Of a stretch of DNA of 64,000 nucleotides, positions 35,676-45,027 are shown in pieces. Both the position numbers and the translations under genes were made by a program. The notes beneath the pieces were generated by a model. The model saw only the letters and a list, made by a program, of their open reading frames with translations. It searched no databases and had not been told where the DNA came from. The stretch's first letter is position 1; every line of letters begins with the position of its first letter. The stretch lies in assembly GCA_030248295.1 (NCBI GenBank), contig JASANH010001440.1, positions 930,001 to 994,000 on the forward strand. Direction: 5' to 3'. This stretch comes from Mesodorylaimus sp. YZB2_4 (Eukaryota > Nematoda > Enoplea > Dorylaimida > Dorylaimidae).

Positions 35676-36192
35676 AAAGGGGCCATCCATAAAGGTCGAC
35701 CGGCCTAAGGGGGGAGGGGGGTTAGCAAAAAATGGTCAGGTGCGGTCGGGTGAGGGGGAGGGGTAGCGGCCAATGGTCGACCGCAGCAAATTTTTAAACT
35801 TTGATGACAAAAAAAATCTGTTATCTTCGCCAATAGTGCGGGTTCAAACCTTCACAGCTATTTGTCTTCTCTTGTTGGTCGTTCATTTTCAATAATGCAG
35901 TTTCGGGTTCATCAGGTCTCTGATTCCCAACTGGAATGGCATCTGATCCGAAAGGGAAAAGTTGGGAGCCGATGGATCAGCTGGTAGGCGTTGATACGCC
36001 TTGCTTGCTGGCCGGCAACCCTGACTGGAAGGCCGAGGTTCTATTTCGACGGAGGACAGCAGTTTAGTAGCTTGTCGCTGGTTTTGGACGCCTGGCTCTG
36101 GACGACACCCCTGCAACTGTCAAATGGCGGACGCCCACGCAAGGAGTAGAGCATTGGGGAACTGTCCTCGAACACCAGTCGGGAAGGTCCCT

Positions 36193-36228
36193 AAGCTAAG
36201 CCTAAGCCCTAAGCCTAAGCCTTATCTC
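36193..36228 (+). repeat. Short GCCTAA-type tandem run
   Basis: AAGCCTAAGCCCTAAGCCT-like units repeat about five times. The unit resembles the TTAGGC telomere repeat (reverse strand) but is too short to indicate a telomere. Confidence 0.4.
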
Positions 36229-36234
36229 ACCCAG

Positions 36235-36978
36235 TATGCCCTCGTGAGGAGGTGCTGCTCAGTGAAGACACAGGGAGCCTGCCGTGAGAGCTGGTCACCT
36301 CCACGGATTGGTCGGGATCACCTTTTTCTGGGATCGAGATCAGGATCGAGATTTGTTTTAGGTCGCACATTGTTTGCACACACGAAGGAGATGAGTCTAT
36401 TTTCCTCACTAAGCACACTTTAAGCTGGAAGTATAGTTCGATGCGACGCGTCAAATAAGCTTGCGATGCGACGTTTTAGGCACCTTTTTACATTGTCAGT
36501 TGACCCAAAAGTGTCGCATCGCAAGCTTATTTGACGCATCGCATCGAACTATACTTCCAGCTTTAGTCATCCAGGTTTTTTAAGCTTTTTGTCAGGTCGA
36601 GTTTCAGTCATTATAAATAAGCTAAAAATTGATGAGTACAGTACATTCGCAGTTTCGACACGCGTCCAGCAAGGTTAGGCGAGGCTAAGTAAAATCAGCT
36701 TTTGCTATGATTATCGATTTGAACCGATTTTGCTGTTGCCTCTTAATCGCTTCATGCAGATATGATGGATCAGAGTGTACCATGCTCAAGCATATCATAA
36801 TTATTAGCTGAATCCCGATGCCTCAATGTCAGGATCAGGATCGGTATCGGGATCCTAACCTATCCCAAGTTACCTCACAGCCTCGCTTATCATATCATGA
36901 CTGCTAGCCAGCTAATATGATTGGAAGTCCCGTAGAGAACTGCGCTGGCGCGGCCCAACCCGCAAAATTTTTAAAAAA
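36235..36978 (+). mobile_element. SINE family 2 copy split by an insertion (copy H)
   Basis: 36235-36312 matches the SINE body (CTGCCGTGAGAGCTGGTCAC). The continuation resumes at about 36868 (CCTCGCTTATCATATCATGA) and runs to the A-rich tail at 36978. About 550 bp, including the MITE at 36423-36562, sits in between. Confidence 0.55.
36423..36562. mobile_element. 140-bp MITE with about 50-bp terminal inverted repeats and TTA target duplication
   Basis: The left arm, 36423-36472, begins AGCTGGAAGTATAGTTCGAT. The right arm, 36513-36562, is its reverse complement apart from one mismatch. A TTA triplet abuts each side (36420-36422 and 36563-36565). A 3-bp TTA/TAA duplication is the hallmark of PIF/Harbinger elements, so this is probably a Harbinger-type MITE. 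No coding capacity. Confidence 0.75.
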
Positions 36979-37984
36979 ATATGGGGAAAAGTTTGTGGAG
37001 GCTTTTACGAAATAGAAATCCGTTCCATGAAAAAAAAAAATTTGTCTTCGAAAGAGAAGGAAAGCATACGATAACACATTTCACCACTCTGCGTTTGGAA
37101 GGGGGGGGGGTTACGACTTTTGCCTTTTTTGTCGCAGGAAACGATTGAAATGTTTTCAGTTTTACAAATTTTATTCTGGCATTCACTTTTCCGAACTCTG
37201 GTTTTGTGCATAAGGATAGTGCCGGTGTTCGCTACAGTGCTAGGTGCGTAGCTGCCCATCAGTCAAGTATTCCAAAAGGTTTTTTTTGAAAGCTTCAAGC
37301 AGAGCTTTATTTTTTCTGTCAGGACTTTGAGAAATTCTCTGACTGAGGATGTAGCTTTATCGAACTATGATGTCTTCTATCAAGCGATTTATAAACATAA
37401 CATTTTCGTAGATGTGTCTTTTTTGCTTTTTTTTACTTTGTACTGTGTGACTTGCTATTCGAGTGAGCATTAACTATATGCGTTTTAGCGAGTAAAACTA
37501 TAACTAGATGGCTAAAGTGGTCGACCATTTTTGAGGGGATTTGGCGAGAAGTGGTCGGGGGGGGGGGGGGGGGGGAGGAAGGCGGTTCAAAAAATCGAGA
37601 TTTTGTGCGGTCGACCTTATGGATGGCCCCAAACGCCTCTGTTAGACTGAAAAACTCCTCTTATGTCATTGCACTTAAAGAATGCAGTATTTTTACCACG
37701 CTACAACGCAATTCAGATACCAGGCTCTATGAACTAGCAACAGCTGACCAAACTTCTCAATAGGCCAGTTAGTTCAGAGAAAACTGACGCAAATTTTCAA
37801 GACAGCCGCTCATACTGACGCAAGCAAGCGCCTCTTGCGAACTCACGTCAGGCTATGAAAGAATTCATCAGTGCAAGGAGTAAAGTGAGTGGGAATCCCT
37901 CAAAAATTTCTTAGGCCGCCGTGGGCTTTCGCTGTCTACCATCTGTGAATTCAATAGGACTATCTGCAGTCCACCGGATCAATT

Positions 37985-39391
37985 ATGTCGAATTCTGAAA
38001 TATCCTCCAATGGTCACACACCCTCAGTCATTGAAGTCAAGTGCACGTTTTCCATCGAACTTGGACTAGACGCCCAAAACAATCAAACTACACTCCGGAT
38101 TGAAAATGTTGGCATCGACGGGAGAACATTCGACGAACTTTTGCGTCACGCTGGATTTTCCAATGCCCTAAATGGACACGAGTGTAAATTAAACAAATTG
38201 ATCGACCCTATTCATGAAGTCGTTGCTTACGCTGGTGGCGATTTTGTAATTTGTGAAAATGGTCTGTCGCAACTCCCAAAATTAACGCGCTTGCATCTGT
38301 ACGGCGGAATGGATTCGCCTCGATTATTTATTTCTGAATTTGAATTCGAAAATACGCCCGAATTGAAAAGATTACATTTAGATGAATTCGTGCTGGAAAT
38401 TCGAACTTTAGAATCGATTCGATCAGCTTATGATTTAGAAATGCTGACAATCACGAATTGTAACTTACGAGAAATTTTAACTGGCATGTTTCGAGGCATG
38501 AGAAATTTATGGTTTCTTAGATTGAGTAATAATAGTATAACAAAAATTCAATCATGCGCTTTTGACGATTTGGTCAATTTGACTCAATTAGATTTACAAA
38601 ATAATCAATTGAAAGATTTTCCTGAAGATTTATTTAAGAAGATGAGAAAATTGAAGAATGTAGATTTATCAGGGAACGAGTTTGAGAAACTCAATTGGGC
38701 ATTATTCAGATGGATGGGCAACGTTGTGGAGTTAGCTCTGCGTTCATGTAAAATCATAGAAATCGAGGAAGGGGCTTTCGACGATTTAATTTGCTTAGAA
38801 TTCTTATTTTTGGAAAAAAATCAAATCAAAAACTTGCCAGATGGAACTTTTAAGAAAACTAAGGAGCTATCTCAATTAAATTTATTGAAAAATGAAATCG
38901 ATGCTCTCGAGTATTCTACATTTAATGGAATGAAAAACATTTGGTTCCTTGAATTATCTTACAATAAAATTCGGTTTTTAGATTGGGGTATTTTTGATCC
39001 AATGCCAAATTTATCCAAATTATATTTGAAAAATAACGCTATCAGAGATATTCCTGATGGCATGTTTGCTAATTTAAAAAATCTAAAAGAGATAAATTTG
39101 AGTAACAATCACTTGGATCGATTATCGGCTGAAATGTTCAAAGGATTGGAGAATTTGGAATGTCTGTATCTGAGCGGGAATAGAATCGCGACTGTAGAAG
39201 CTGGTGCTTTCAACGACTTGGTAAATTTGAAAGATATATTTTTGCAAAATAATAAAATCACATGGTTACCTGATGGATTATTAAATAATATCAAGGCATT
39301 GCGAAAAATCGATTTGGGCGGGAATGAGGTGGGTGGTCAATCAAAAAACGGATCGTCTAGCGTAAGACGGTTCAGAAGTCGAGTCAGATAA
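37985..39391 (+). CDS. Intronless leucine-rich-repeat protein
   Basis: One open frame of 468 codons from ATG 37985. After about 95 residues without repeats come roughly a dozen 24-residue leucine-rich repeats of the extracellular/typical class, with LxxLxLxxNxIxxLPxGxF spacing; examples are LDLQNNQLKDFPEDLFKKM, LSGNRIATVEAGAFNDL and LYLKNNAIRDIPDGMF. No signal peptide, membrane segment, or Cys-capped flank is visible, which is unusual for this repeat class; the protein could be cytosolic, or an upstream exon could supply a signal. The frame ends with a basic tail (SSSVRRFRSRVR). A donor-like GAG|GTGGGT at about 39329 could instead splice onward. AATAAA lies at 39690. Repeats of this kind bind proteins; no partner can be inferred. 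Confidence 0.8.
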   Translation: MSNSEISSNGHTPSVIEVKCTFSIELGLDAQNNQTTLRIENVGIDGRTFDELLRHAGFSNALNGHECKLNKLIDPIHEVVAYAGGDFVICENGLSQLPKLTRLHLYGGMDSPRLFISEFEFENTPELKRLHLDEFVLEIRTLESIRSAYDLEMLTITNCNLREILTGMFRGMRNLWFLRLSNNSITKIQSCAFDDLVNLTQLDLQNNQLKDFPEDLFKKMRKLKNVDLSGNEFEKLNWALFRWMGNVVELALRSCKIIEIEEGAFDDLICLEFLFLEKNQIKNLPDGTFKKTKELSQLNLLKNEIDALEYSTFNGMKNIWFLELSYNKIRFLDWGIFDPMPNLSKLYLKNNAIRDIPDGMFANLKNLKEINLSNNHLDRLSAEMFKGLENLECLYLSGNRIATVEAGAFNDLVNLKDIFLQNNKITWLPDGLLNNIKALRKIDLGGNEVGGQSKNGSSSVRRFRSRVR

Positions 39392-39399
39392 TTTACAGA

Positions 39400-39784
39400 C
39401 AAATATTCTTGGCACCATTTTGTTCGTGCACGATATTACAGTATTTTAGGGTACTCACCCACGTCTCTGCTTAGAAAATCAGAATGTGTTTTCTCACGTG
39501 ATTACTCTATAAGGTACCGTGTGTGCGTGTGAATTTGTCAGCAGAACTCATCGAAAAGAAATGTTCTATTCCGTTTTGGTAAATTTTAATGGACAGTTTA
39601 TATGTCCAGCGCGGTTTATGCTGAATTCCCGCGGCAGAGCTTGCACACAACCCTGTCCTATGACAAAACCAGGTTTTATTGTCAAACTAAATAAATAAAC
39701 GTTCCTTGAAACCTCTCGGAAAAGAAGACAAAACCGCTGAATGTGAACAATCTAAAATCAAACATCTTTATCAACCAATAATCA
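39400..39784. other. 3' flank of the LRR gene
   Basis: Contains AATAAA at 39690-39695 about 300 bases after the stop; it is the likely poly(A) signal. No other feature seen. Confidence 0.45.
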
Positions 39785-40081
39785 TCAGTATTGTATCCCT
39801 GTTGTGACCGTGTGTGCGGTTGGTGTAGGCTGGGCAGGTGTTCCATATCCCACTGACATCACCGCATGTGTTGCTGGACATTCGTCGAGAAAAATGCAGA
39901 AAGGCTCCTCCGTGGAACATCGTGATTCACCTGGAGGTATGCAGCCGCGCTCAGGTGGTGCTGGAACACTCGGTGGTCGTTGGGACTTGGCAAATGCTGG
40001 AAAGCATTCCTTGACACAATCACAAGCAGAAAATACCGCTGGGAAAAAAATCAGAAGAAATAAGACTATAGTCCGGCACAT
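39785..40081 (-). CDS. Small secreted cysteine-rich protein A1 (unrecognised family)
   Basis: 98 residues from an ATG, single exon. A signal peptide (residues 1 to about 19, hydrophobic TIVLFLLIFFPAVFSA) leads into the family signature CDCVKECFPAFAKSQ. A Pro-rich spacer follows, then a second Cys cluster (GCIPPG, RCSTEEPFC, DECPATH), giving seven cysteines, and a Thr/Pro-rich end. It pairs with A2 at 44479-44760 (shared RTI.LF start and CVKECFPAFAKS) and forms the left outer member of a head-to-head inverted arrangement of four paralogues. Secreted disulfide-bonded peptide is inferred; function unknown. I do not match it to a named toxin or inhibitor family. Confidence 0.75.
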   Translation of the reverse strand: MCRTIVLFLLIFFPAVFSACDCVKECFPAFAKSQRPPSVPAPPERGCIPPGESRCSTEEPFCIFLDECPATHAVMSVGYGTPAQPTPTAHTVTTGIQY

Positions 40082-40906
40082 TTCTGAGGACTTTTTGATA
40101 CTGCGTGGAGCAGACGAATGCGTGGATTTCTACACTTTCCCGCAGTCCGTTTTCCCGAAACACAGAACTTTTGAGTGCTGTTTTATCAAACCAGATCTAT
40201 GCAGAGTAACTAGAGCTTTGACATCAAACCATTTCAGTCACGAATTTTCGTCTATGTTTGTCAAATATACGTAAAAAGTCTCTTATTTACTGAAACAAGT
40301 TTTCCGTATCCTTATTTTGGGCGTTTATAGTTCCAGAGCATTGCACCAAGAAAATTTTAATGACTTCCACTCCCCAGGTCCTAATTACTTCGATTGATTG
40401 GAAATTTCGATTCCTTACGAACGTACCACAAAATGTGCAAAAAGTCCGCGATGGCCTGATTGCAACAAGCAAATTCATTCAGGACGACTGCTTGAAAAAA
40501 AGAGCAAAGTAACTTTATATGGAATTTTGTCGATGCAATGGTGTAAACGGTTAGAATTCTCCAAACTTTTGTTTGACTGAAAGAATTTCTGGCATATTTT
40601 GAGCACTTGAGTTGAAATTTGTCTTTTTTGAAATATACTTTTCCCTAAAATATACCTGTTCTATGCTCAGCTGCAATATTTTCCTAGAAAGACAGCTCAT
40701 AGCGGTTTGCAACATCTTTACCAGCATCACTTTGACTTTTACTACAAAAAAAACGATCTCGTTACAGAGCGCCTATTACTGCTTTTGCTGCTTTTTGCGC
40801 AGCCAACTTTCAATAAGGACACTAACTGCATGAAATGCTCAGACAAGTATCATTAAACACAGACGCGGACACACTTTTTATAAACAAGGGCTTGGCCAGT
40901 GTCACC

Positions 40907-41260
40907 TTAGTACGGATTGGGTGCCTGAGTTCCTGGATGAGGGGTTGGTGTCCCATATCCTGTCGGTGGTGTGGATGGTGGACAGGTGGGAATTTCTGGT
41001 GGAAAGCAAATGGGCTCTGGAGTGTGGCAAATCCTTGTCTGTTCTCCGGCAGGCACACATATTTCAGGTCCTTCGGGTCCAGGAGGAATAACGGTCTCTC
41101 CATAAGGTCCTGGTGGCGGGACGACGAAAGCAACATTTTTTCTTTGTGATCTGATAAATGCAGGGAAACAATCTTTTCCGCAATTGCATGCAGCAAAGGT
41201 GGAAATGGGAGATAGCACAAGACATAGCAATAGCGGATACATTTTTCGTTCTGATTTCAT
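40907..41260 (-). CDS. Small secreted cysteine-rich protein B1 (same family)
   Basis: 117 residues from ATG 41260 (or a second Met at 41242), single exon. The signal peptide MYPLLLCLVLSPISTFAA leads to CNCGKDCFPAFIRSQRKN, the family signature. A Pro/Gly-rich linker (PPPGPYGE, PPGPEGPE) follows, then cysteines at EICVPAG, RICHTPEPICF and PTCPPS, and a low-complexity Pro/Thr/Gly tail ending QAPNPY. Closest to B2 at 43151, with which it shares even the start context (AGATGAAATCAGAA). Probably intact, and the fullest member of the family. Confidence 0.75.
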   Translation of the reverse strand: MKSERKMYPLLLCLVLSPISTFAACNCGKDCFPAFIRSQRKNVAFVVPPPGPYGETVIPPGPEGPEICVPAGEQTRICHTPEPICFPPEIPTCPPSTPPTGYGTPTPHPGTQAPNPY

Positions 41261-41599
41261 CTGGTCAGGCAGGGCACCCAACTGGCCCAAGTGTTTGAAA
41301 ATACGGGCAAACTAGATCCTACCGGCCTAAATTTCTAGACAAGAGGAACATTATTTAGAGCCTAGCAAAATTTCTGGCCATTTTTTATTTCGTACAATAA
41401 AATTTTAAAAAAGTAGAAACCACTTTGTCCACGTGAAATTTTTCCGAGAATACAAGAGAATATAATTTTCAAAGTATTGCAACAAGCATTTGTTTCCAAA
41501 TCTGGATCCATACATCCCAGGAAATACAGCAACTTAGCATGAAAACAACACAAAACGAAATTTTGTTAGTTTTGCCAAGTTCGACGCAACGGCTTGCAA

Positions 41600-41945
41600 G
41601 ATTGCCTTTCCAGATTTTGAATTCGAAGTTGAAGTTGCAGTCATTTATGAGCAGCATGGATCTTCTTTACATTATCAGCTTGTAAAATAGATCCATGATG
41701 AGCAGAGTGGCAAAGCCTTGAGGGGGCGCTGCTCGTGCCATGGCATAATCAATAATGTGTGTTTATCACGAGGAGCAACCTTTCGAGAAAAGTTTATGCG
41801 TTATTGATTGTTGATAAAAATTCCCATTACCTTTTTCGCATGACCAGATCCGAAAATCGTCCGATCCGATCCGAAATTTTTCCCATCCGATCCGATCCGA
41901 TCCGATCCGACAAGCCCCCATCCGATCTTGTCGTGAATCCGCCCC
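41600..41945 (+). repeat. GATCCG-rich repeat family, copy 2
   Basis: Matches 34235-34560 along its length and ends with five tandem GATCC units (about 41881-41909), then TCCGATCTTGTCGTGAA. Confidence 0.65.
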
Positions 41946-42298
41946 ACTGTCAAATATGCATATCTTAAATGCATACTGTATCTCAGCTCCCAAAAGATAA
42001 GATATGGATATTCAATTGTGAAAACATATAAATAGAGGTATGATATTGAATTCGTTTTTCAAAATATATGAATATTCATTAGATATAGATACGGATATCC
42101 ATACCAACACTAAAGCAGACTTGACCGAACCGGGTTTTTGAGCTGACCAAGGAATTAATGGCTTTTTCTTAAAATTTCAAATCACTGATTTTTGAAAAGA
42201 TGTGTGTCTTTGTACAGCCATACAGCCAGTCTCTATGATACCGTGGATTATTTATCGCAGTCATGTATTGCAAAATGGAGCTGAAGCTGAAGGAGGTA

Positions 42299-42523
42299 AT
42301 GAATGCGCTAAAAATTCATTACCTCGTTTTGTGCTTAATTTTTCCTGCGTCATGTGCTACTCAACACCAGAAGACTTCAGAAGCACAGAAATGCGCGACG
42401 ATTTTCAACAGTCCATGGACAGATCCACAGAGAAACCAAGTGCCTGCCCTGGACGCTCCTGAAGTCAACTCCTGGAAGCTTCTAGAGAACCAAAGGAACC
42501 ACGACCGTATAGAGGCCCCTTAA
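42299..42523 (+). CDS. Possible small secreted protein in the centre of the inverted duplication
   Basis: A 74-codon open frame starting MNALKIHYLVLCLIFPASCA looks like a signal peptide followed by a polar mature part (TQHQKTSEAQKC...). It lacks the family signature of A1/B1/B2/A2 and has few cysteines. It lies close to the symmetry centre of the inverted duplication and abuts a dispersed repeat on its right. It could be a real orphan peptide or a chance frame. Confidence 0.3.
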   Translation: MNALKIHYLVLCLIFPASCATQHQKTSEAQKCATIFNSPWTDPQRNQVPALDAPEVNSWKLLENQRNHDRIEAP

Positions 42524-42544
42524 AATCATACTAATCAAAGCCCC

Positions 42545-42785
42545 TTGCTGGCGATTGGTCCACCTCACAGGTTTGCCAAATGGAAAAATTCGGTCAGATG
42601 CTCCTAAAGAATTTAGAGCAATTAGCTAGAGTCAAATCTAACGAAAGAGCACTGATCTCACTAGGAGCCTGCTTTCACACTCCTCAGCGTCACCAAGCCG
42701 GCAGACTACCCAACGCCGCCTCCCGTGAGAATTTTAGGCGCCCTCAAGCCGCGAAACTAACGATCAGCACTACAAGTTTGAATCA
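42545..42785. repeat. Dispersed repeat family R260, copy 3 (inverted)
   Basis: In reverse orientation it matches 21535-21790 and 51845-52105. Shared blocks include AGCCTGCT-TCACACT, AATTTTAGGCGCCCTCAAGC and TTTAGAGCAATTAGCT. Confidence 0.5.
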
Positions 42786-43150
42786 GCGGTAACTGACGCT
42801 GGTCGATTTCCTCTCATTTTTGTGATCGTCCGATAGCTACCATATGTTGTGAACTGCCACCGTCCCATCCATAGTAAGAGAGTACACTATTCTTGTGCAA
42901 GCTCAGACTTCGCAGACTATGAAACTACCCTTCTGCTGTGAGAGAAATTCGCCTGTTTCTGTAGCGTAAACCCCAGTTTTTTAATGGTTTAAATTTTACA
43001 TGAAAGAATGAAGTGTACTCAAAACGTTTGCGCTGCTAAGTTCTATATATTAGTTTGCTTCCATTGTCGGCGAGTGTAGACCATCAGGATCTAGTTTATC
43101 CTAGCCTAATGAATAAAACGGAGAAAGCAGAGCGGTCTCGCTTAAAATAG

Positions 43151-43456
43151 ATGAAATCAGAAAGTAAAATGTACCCAGCGGTGCTAGTCGTATGTCTTCT
43201 TTTTCTTATATCCGCATTTTCTGCATGCAATTGCGACAAGGAATGTTACCCAGCATTTATAAGATCACAGAAAAAGAATGCTGTGCTGGCGACAGCACCT
43301 CCACCAGGACCTTATCAAGTACCTGATACGTCAGAGCCGAGCTCTCCAGAGTCTGAGGGACCCGAGATATGTGTTCCAGCTGGTCGACCAACAACAATTT
43401 GCGACACACAAGAGCTCAAGCTCAAGCACCCAATCCATATTGAGGTAACTTCTTGA
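43151..43456 (+). CDS. Small secreted cysteine-rich protein B2 (C-terminus altered by a deletion)
   Basis: 101 residues from ATG 43151, single exon. The signal peptide (KMYPAVLVVCLLFLISAFSA) is followed by CNCDKECYPAFIRSQKKN, a Pro/Glu-rich linker, EICVPAG and TICDTQ. After that it differs from B1: about 80 bases present in B1 (including the ICF and PTCPPS cysteines) are absent, and the remaining end is read in another frame (LKLKHPIHIEVTS). The original end is still visible out of frame just before 43456, matching B1's closing codons. So B2 keeps the secreted core but has lost two cysteines and its tail. It may be a young pseudogene or a shortened functional peptide. Confidence 0.65.
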   Translation: MKSESKMYPAVLVVCLLFLISAFSACNCDKECYPAFIRSQKKNAVLATAPPPGPYQVPDTSEPSSPESEGPEICVPAGRPTTICDTQELKLKHPIHIEVTS

Positions 43457-43865
43457 TTACTAAGTGTTTTTATGTCAGGTCTATCCAGTGCGCTTCTTAT
43501 ATGGTATGAGCAGACCAGAAGGAAAATAAATGGTAAAATATGAAACACAATATCCAACAGAGAAGACACCAGTGTTGAAACAAATTTTTCTCCTGAGCTT
43601 CCGGCATTTGGTTTTCACACAATGGCCGAAGATCAACCCCTCTCTTGTCGAAAAAAAACATCGACTAGCTCCGCTGGTGGTCACCAGATTTGCACAGCCA
43701 CCTCATTCCTTTTTTAAGTCCTTCCACGCCCCTCAACAAATTATTCAACAGCCCGTATATCTTTGAAATATATCACCGACACAAAATAACATTATTCTGC
43801 AAAATATTCCAACCTAAAGACACCGAAATGGAGTACTGTTTCTAAATCCGTTCAGAAAATGATCA

Positions 43866-43946
43866 CCCTTCTTTGCAATGCATAAGGGAAAACCCTTCTT
43901 TGCAATGCATAAGGGAAAACATTTCTTTGCAATGCATAAGGGAAAA
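43866..43946. repeat. Three tandem copies of a 27-bp unit
   Basis: The unit contains TTCTTTGCAATGCATAAGGG and A4; copies at 43866-43892, 43893-43919 and 43920-43946 differ by only two bases. Confidence 0.85.
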
Positions 43947-44478
43947 TTCCTTAATCAGTCAGTTCTTTAACTGCTTCAAGGCGGGCTTGCTCTCTTTATT
44001 GTCATTGCTGGAAGTTTTTAGCTCGGAGCTTCATAAAAATATAATCCAGGGCGCTCACTCACTCATCCCGAAACTCACCCAGAGGCCCTTTAAAGCACTC
44101 AAATTTAAATCCAAAAAAGCACATCAATAAAAATAAAGCGCAGATTAGCTTTTTCATTCGAATATAGTCAGTTCGACAAGCAGACACTCCTGTATTTTAC
44201 ATGTTCGTCCATGACAACTACAGTAGTTGTTCACGCGCTTAAATTGAATATATTTTTAACCCGCTGTAATTTTCAAGTGTTTTTGTCACCTTTAAATCTA
44301 ACAAGTACAAAAGGGTGAAATTCCTGACCCAGTAAATGGCACACTACAGTAGAAAAGTTTTAGTTCCCACGGAATCTGCTTAGAAACGAGTTTTAAAAAC
44401 CATGCGATTAATACGGTCATCAACAGATCAAGCTGAACCTTTCTTGCACTACTACTCATTTCCACTGGCCTTACAGAA

Positions 44479-44760
44479 ATGCTCAGGACTATACTCCTCT
44501 TCCTTACTTTGATCTCTTTTCCAAACATACTTGCTGCTTTCGACTGCGTCAAGGAATGCTTTCCAGCATTCGCCAAATCTTATCTACAACTAGGCGCTCC
44601 ACCGCCATGCCCAGAACACGCTTGCATACCCCTATGGCAACCACGATGTCAAAGTGATTCGCAATTTTGTATTGATCTAAACGAATGCCCACCCGCCCAT
44701 TCAACGAGGCCAGTAGTACAGACGGTCACAACAGGTGCGACAGGACACAACATTGATTGA
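44479..44760 (+). CDS. Small secreted cysteine-rich protein A2 (same family)
   Basis: 93 residues from ATG 44479, single exon. The signal peptide (TILLFLTLISFPNILAA) is followed by FDCVKECFPAFAKS, PCPEHACIP, RCQSDSQFC and NECPPAH, ending VTTGATGHNID, in the same order as A1. The first Cys of the family's CxC pair is replaced by Phe. It is the right outer member of the inverted arrangement, about 500 bp upstream of the DEG/ENaC gene on the same strand. Confidence 0.7.
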   Translation: MLRTILLFLTLISFPNILAAFDCVKECFPAFAKSYLQLGAPPPCPEHACIPLWQPRCQSDSQFCIDLNECPPAHSTRPVVQTVTTGATGHNID

Positions 44761-45018
44761 TTTTTGATGCGTTGTTTGAAACAAATTCTTGATCACTGAA
44801 ACTGGAAACTCCATTTTGTAAGAATACATAGATCGATGTGATATGTCTATTTGTCTACAGACTGCAAATGCTCTTTTGTGCGTCATTTAAATATCATCAC
44901 GGACCTGTAGTCCCGCGCAAAATAATACAGGTTCTTTCTGGGACCTACGCTTACTAGTTACGACATCTGACACTCAGCACTGAAGTCGTACACATGGGAC
45001 GAAAACAGGACCACCTGC

Positions 45019-45027
45019 TATATAAAA
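45019..45027 (+). promoter_or_regulatory. TATA box candidate for the DEG/ENaC gene
   Basis: TATATAAAA lies about 115 bases before the proposed ATG at 45136, and a plausible start site lies 25-30 bases downstream of the box. Confidence 0.5.

Larger units (their letters stand above)
35679..37630. mobile_element. Non-autonomous DNA element of about 1.95 kb with GGGGCCATCCATAA termini
   Basis: The left end at 35679 reads GGGGCCATCCATAAAGGTCG and the right end at 37630 is its reverse complement, with one base fewer. Further inside, both sides carry a G/C-run-rich segment and GGTCGACC motifs. GGGCCATCCATAAA-type ends are, to my knowledge, common among insect and other invertebrate non-autonomous DNA transposons. 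No transposase frame is present. It contains other insertions (SINE pieces, a 140-bp MITE). Confidence 0.6.

Noticed and set aside
36193-36228. Telomere
   Set aside because: Only about five imperfect GCCTAA-like units inside a transposon-rich interval; no terminal array.
41261-41290. Longer start for cysteine-rich protein B1
   Set aside because: The upstream frame begins with TTG. The ATG at 41260 matches the start and context of B2.
43873-44130. 85-codon frame starting in the 27-bp tandem repeat
   Set aside because: Its periodic start simply reflects the 27-bp (nine-codon) unit; the remainder has no recognisable domain.
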